Source of the DNA: CAWAND01 sp963797485
Lineage (GTDB): Bacteria > Chloroflexota > Anaerolineae > Anaerolineales > E44-bin32
Direction of reading: 5' to 3'
Assembly: GCA_963797485.1 (NCBI GenBank)
Contig: CAWCPF010000003.1
Location: 496,001-560,000 of the forward strand
Length of the DNA: 64,000 nucleotides
Both the position numbers and the translations under genes were made by a program. The first letter of the stretch is position 1; the number at the start of each line of letters is the position of its first letter. Of this stretch, positions 60,987-64,000 are shown one piece after another. The notes beneath the pieces are model-generated. The model was given only the letters and a program-made list of their open reading frames with translations, was not told the DNA's origin and did not search any database.

Positions 60987-61230
60987 TTGCCCCGGGGGCT
61001 GGGGCGGCTCGCACCTTTGAGACCCAAGGGTGATCTCGCCCGCCATCACGTGAGTTGTCAAAGGGCGCCATCGCCCTCATCCTTCTGCCCCCTCATTGAG
61101 CCTCTATCCCCTTCGCCTGAGTTGGCTACAAGCGAGTTTGATCTGCCTCATCCCAGGGGAGGGGTAAGGGGTGAAGGGTCGGAGCGCCACCCAGGTCGGG
61201 GCTCAGCTTTGGCGAGGTTTCAACAGAGAG

Positions 61231-61272
61231 AAGGGGCTGTCTCACATGCTATGGAGACGGCCCCTGTCTCTT
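61231..61272 (+). terminator. Second copy of the lexA-type hairpin
   Basis: AGGGGCTGTCTC (61232-61243) pairs with GAGACGGCCCCT (61254-61265) and is followed by GTCTCTTT. Its first 14 nt are identical to the arm of the hairpin at 1901. The 420-nt gap between 60922 and 61343 holds this, the terminator above and the next promoter. Confidence 0.55.
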
Positions 61273-61307
61273 TGGCCCCAACCGGGAGGTTCTGCTATCG
61301 GCCCGCC

Positions 61308-61336
61308 TTGATCGTGATCTGCCGCTGGACTATGAT
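61308..61336 (+). promoter_or_regulatory. Promoter of the second ECF sigma gene (leaderless)
   Basis: TTGATC (61308-61313), 17-nt spacer, TATGAT (61331-61336). The ATG at 61344 is 8 nt after the -10, where transcription would start, so the mRNA could begin at the start codon. Confidence 0.6.
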
Positions 61337-61343
61337 GGGCCGT

Positions 61344-61958
61344 ATGGATGAAATCGGGCTCATCCGGGAGGCTCAGCGGGGCGATATTGAGGCCTTCAAC
61401 CGCCTGATCCTGGCCTACCAGGATCAGGTCTACAACCTCGCCTACCGCATCCTCGGAGACGCTCTGGCGGCGGATGACGCGGCCCAGGAGACGTTCATCT
61501 CAGCTTATAAGGGTCTTCGGCGCTACCGGGGGGGATCATTCAAATCCTGGATGTTGCGCATTGTGACCAATGCCTGCTATGACGAGTTGCGCCGCAGGAA
61601 GCGCCGGCCGGCGGTTGGGCTCGAAGATCTGAACCCCCTGGGAGAATCCGACGACCCCGACTCTTCCGGCCTGCTGTCATCTGGCGAGGGCGATCCCGAG
61701 GCCGAGTTCCAGCAAGCCGAGCTGTCCCGCGCCCTGGAGAACTGCCTGGGGGGTCTGCCGGACGAGTTCCGCGTGGTCGCCGTCCTGGTGGACGTCCAAG
61801 GGTACGACTATCAGGAGGCCTCACAGGTGCTGGGCGCGCCGCTGGGCACGATCAAGAGCCGTCTGGCGCGAGCGCGCCTGCGGCTGCGCGACTGTTTGAA
61901 AGCCCACGGGGAACTTTTGCCGACCGCATTCCGTCTGGAAGACGAGGCAATCGGATGA
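61344..61958 (+). CDS. ECF sigma factor (RpoE-like)
   Basis: A 204-residue sigma factor. Region 2: EIGLIREAQRGDIEAFNRLI with QDQVYNLAYRILGDALAADDAAQETFISAYKG. Region 4: LPDEFRVVAVLVDVQGYDYQ with LGAPLGTIKSRLARARLRLR. ATG 61344 is chosen because of the -10 element 8 nt upstream; ATG 61332 or 61335 would lie inside that promoter. The anti-sigma gene overlaps its stop. It is a second ECF system 2 kb after the first. Confidence 0.9.
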   Translation: MDEIGLIREAQRGDIEAFNRLILAYQDQVYNLAYRILGDALAADDAAQETFISAYKGLRRYRGGSFKSWMLRIVTNACYDELRRRKRRPAVGLEDLNPLGESDDPDSSGLLSSGEGDPEAEFQQAELSRALENCLGGLPDEFRVVAVLVDVQGYDYQEASQVLGAPLGTIKSRLARARLRLRDCLKAHGELLPTAFRLEDEAIG

Positions 61959-62698
61959 CCGGAGCACCCATTTCAGCGCGTGACCTGGAGCGGCTCTCAG
62001 CTTACATCGACGGCCAACTTCCTTCGGCCGAAGCGGCTGAGATTCAGGCGCGTCTGGCGGTGGAACCGGACCTGAAGGATCTGTTCCGGGAGCTGAGCTG
62101 GACGGCTGAAGGCCTCAAGGGTCTGCCAGCCCATCCGGCGCCCCGGCGCTATCGGCTCACCCCGGAAATGGTTGGGCAGTCGGCACCCGTTTGGAGGCTT
62201 CCGGCGCTTCGCCTGGCGACGGCCGTCGTCGCCGTGGCGCTGGTGGCCATGGTCGGGTTGGACGCCATCCAGACGGCCGGCGGCACGCGCTTGATCGGCT
62301 TGCCGCTGGGCGCGCAGGCGCCCTTGGCCGAGGATGCGGGCCAGTTAGCGGGAACCGGGCCCGACGCGGGCGCCGCCAACACGCAGCCGCTAGGGGGCGG
62401 AGAGACGGATAAGACCCCCGAGTCCACCCCCGAGCTGGGGCTGCGAGCCGCGGTCTCCAGCGCCGAAGAGACTACCACCTCGACGGCCGAGGTGCCGCCC
62501 ATGGCCCTGGCTGCCCCGCCCGGAGAAGTCGCCTCTTCCACGCCCCCGGAACCGGAGGTGTTTGCCGATTCGCTCCAGCAGAACGCACAGGCCCCGGCGT
62601 CGAGTCCTTCTCCCGGGTTGCTCCTCAGGCTGACAGAAATCCTGTTGGGGGCCGCACTCGTGTTCCTGGTTGTGCTCCAGGCGCGGCGCCGGACCTGA
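61955..62698 (+). CDS. Anti-sigma factor, membrane-anchored
   Basis: A 247-residue protein that starts on the ATGA shared with the sigma stop. N-terminal SARDLERLSAYIDGQLPSAE is the anti-sigma helical module but lacks the zinc Cys pair. There is a helix at about 85-107, a long low-complexity extracytoplasmic Thr/Glu/Pro region and a second helix near 220-240. It likely senses envelope state. Confidence 0.82.
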   Translation: MTGAPISARDLERLSAYIDGQLPSAEAAEIQARLAVEPDLKDLFRELSWTAEGLKGLPAHPAPRRYRLTPEMVGQSAPVWRLPALRLATAVVAVALVAMVGLDAIQTAGGTRLIGLPLGAQAPLAEDAGQLAGTGPDAGAANTQPLGGGETDKTPESTPELGLRAAVSSAEETTTSTAEVPPMALAAPPGEVASSTPPEPEVFADSLQQNAQAPASSPSPGLLLRLTEILLGAALVFLVVLQARRRT

Positions 62699-62701
62699 AG
62701 C

Positions 62702-63217
62702 ATGCACCCTCACGGCCGCCTCGCCTTCTGCACGGCCTGTGGGGGCAGGCTCGAATGGCGAGAGGCGTTCGGCCGAACCCGCCCGGTGTGTGTCGCCTGT
62801 GGACGGGTGCACTTCCTGGATCCCAAAGTCGCCTCGGCGGCCTTCGTGGTGCGGGATGGCGAGCTCCTCTTGGTCCGGCGCGTCAATGAACCGGAACTGG
62901 GCAAATGGAGCCTCCCGGCAGGCTTCGTCGACGGCGACGAGGACCCGAAGCAGGCCGCCGAGCGCGAAGTCCTCGAAGAGACCGGTCTCGAGATCGAGGC
63001 CACACGTCTCTTGGATGTCATCCACCAGCATGTTGAGGGAGAGGGCGCCAGCATTGTGATTGTCTATCAAGGCAAGCTGCAGGGCGGGAGGCTTGTGGCG
63101 CGAGATGACGTCGATGCCTCGGGCTTCTTTCCGCTGGATAGGCTGCCCCAACTGGCCTTCGAATCCACCCTGCGCACAGTGGAACAATGGAAGCGGTCCG
63201 AGCCGGGCATGCTATAA
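62702..63217 (+). CDS. NUDIX hydrolase with zinc ribbon
   Basis: A 171-residue hydrolase. N-terminal zinc ribbon CTACGGRLE with CVACGRVHF (four Cys, residues 10-34), then a NUDIX domain with box GFVDGDEDPKQAAEREVLEETG (G-x5-E-x7-REVLEETG, residues about 77-98). The zinc ribbon is typical of NudC-like or NADH pyrophosphatase-type proteins. The anti-sigma gene ends 4 nt upstream. Confidence 0.88.
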   Translation: MHPHGRLAFCTACGGRLEWREAFGRTRPVCVACGRVHFLDPKVASAAFVVRDGELLLVRRVNEPELGKWSLPAGFVDGDEDPKQAAEREVLEETGLEIEATRLLDVIHQHVEGEGASIVIVYQGKLQGGRLVARDDVDASGFFPLDRLPQLAFESTLRTVEQWKRSEPGML

Positions 63218-63251
63218 TCCCGCCCAACTATTCCTAGGGCAGGTCGCTCGG

Positions 63252-64000
63252 ATGCCCTCCTTCCCTTTCAGGGGCTCTGGAATCCAGATCTTCCTTTTGA
63301 CCCTCGCCGCAGGCGCCTTTTTGGGTTTGGCAGCCATGGGTCTCTTGCCTTGGGCCGCCGCAATCCTGGCCCCCGGGTTCAACGTGGATCTCCCCGCGCA
63401 GGTCCGCTGGGCCTGGGCGTTGGCGTGGCTTGGGGTGGCTGCGCTCCTTGGCCTGGGTTGGGCGGTGTGGTTGGACCGGCGGTTGCTGAGGCCGCTCCGG
63501 GCGTTCACCAAGCACAACCAGACGCTGGCCTCGGGTGAAGGTGATGCGGGGGCGCAGGTTGTGCCCGGCACGGCCGCGCCCGAGATCAGGGAGTTGGCCG
63601 CCAGCTTCAGTCTGTCGATGCGCCGGGTCACCATTATCGAACAACTCAGCCGTCTGATCGTGCAATCCAGAGACCCGATCCGCCTGCGGGAGCAGATGTT
63701 GCCGACACTCATCGAGGCGCTAAACGGCGACCGCGGCAGCCTATGGGCCTCGGCCCCGGATGGCGGCTACTTCGTGGGTGTCGCCGAAGTTCGCGGCTCC
63801 AACGTAGGAGACGACTCCATGCTGGGGGTGCGCATGACTCACGCATCGGAGCCGCTGCTGGAAGCCATGGAACTGCAGGGGGACCCCGTGTTGATCACCG
63901 ATTGTGCCGATCCAGCCTATGCCAGGCTGGTTGGAGACGGCCTCATCGCCCGCTATGCGGTCGGTGCGCTGCTGGGCGTGCCCCTGATGCAGTTGCAGAA
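63252..64000 (+). CDS. Membrane sensor protein with HAMP- and GAF-like regions, partial
   Basis: The frame is open to the window edge (249 residues). Start MPSFPFRGSG, two membrane helices (about 14-40 and 55-76), then a HAMP-like linker (RLLRPLRAFTKHNQTLASGE), a coiled region, and the start of a GAF-type domain (EQMLPTLIEALNGDRGSLWA). The effector domain lies outside. A TATAAT (63213-63218) overlaps the NUDIX stop and could be its -10. Confidence 0.75.
   Translation, partial: MPSFPFRGSGIQIFLLTLAAGAFLGLAAMGLLPWAAAILAPGFNVDLPAQVRWAWALAWLGVAALLGLGWAVWLDRRLLRPLRAFTKHNQTLASGEGDAGAQVVPGTAAPEIRELAASFSLSMRRVTIIEQLSRLIVQSRDPIRLREQMLPTLIEALNGDRGSLWASAPDGGYFVGVAEVRGSNVGDDSMLGVRMTHASEPLLEAMELQGDPVLITDCADPAYARLVGDGLIARYAVGALLGVPLMQLQ

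Overview
The window looks like chromosomal DNA of a Chloroflexota bacterium, probably of the Anaerolineae group. The base composition is GC-rich. There is one complete rRNA operon (16S, tRNA-Ile, tRNA-Ala, 23S, 5S) whose 16S text has the character I associate with Anaerolineae. Many secreted lipoproteins have Thr/Pro linkers, and the proteins include LysM plus lamin-tail, membrane-bound spermidine-synthase-like and ECF sigma/anti-sigma types. This placement rests on recognition, not on a database search. The DNA carries many single-base frameshifts in genes that should be intact (recR, a type II NADH dehydrogenase, a molybdenum hydroxylase and others). At least one sits in a five-base homopolymer. 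The sequence probably contains indel errors, and several genes are annotated here across a frameshift.

Layout: 1-1868 holds purine salvage (guaA, xpt) divergent from lexA, which has an SOS box inside its promoter. 2093-3681 holds an enoyl-CoA hydratase and a tRNA cluster (Pro, Gly, a CAT tRNA). 3855-10457 holds a membrane spermidine-synthase-like protein, a DMT exporter, NADH dehydrogenase, a methyltransferase, a CBS protein and a lipoprotein. 10485-16938 holds a J-domain protein, a candidate structured small RNA, a NYN nuclease, a LysM protein, tatA, dnaX-recR and an MFS exporter. 17003-19161 holds murJ with a coupled unknown gene. 19364-25139 is the rRNA operon with promoter, two boxA-like copies, RNase III processing stems and a terminator. 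25299-34288 is a mixed accessory set (membrane sulfatase-like protein, aldo/keto reductase, lipoproteins, MFS, cupin, two DinB proteins, a SRPBCC-methyltransferase fusion).

34441-37652 reads on the minus strand as a secreted C39-like cysteine peptidase, a long low-complexity protein ending in a putative ADP-ribosyltransferase toxin tip, and two small genes placed where immunity genes would be. This is the best candidate for an undescribed system. 38011-43946 holds a two-subunit molybdenum hydroxylase, a second membrane spermidine-synthase-like protein and two small membrane proteins. 44113-50551 holds two divergent ABC-2 export cassettes. 50804-53318 holds a DHA2 exporter and a YceI lipoprotein.

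53343-57226 appears to encode one very long polypeptide: a TPR-like start, a DppB-type permease, a DppC-type permease, and a C-terminal M28-like peptidase domain that has lost key catalytic and metal residues. 58462-62698 holds two ECF sigma/anti-sigma pairs around a COG4315-type lipoprotein; the first sigma is fused in frame behind an apparently complete aspartate decarboxylase (PanD). The window ends with a NUDIX hydrolase and the start of a membrane sensor.

Across the window eight 18-bp palindromes match TTGTGAA-N4-TTCACAA at 12 or more of 14 positions. This resembles the Rex operator (or a CRP half-site pattern) and suggests one global regulator.
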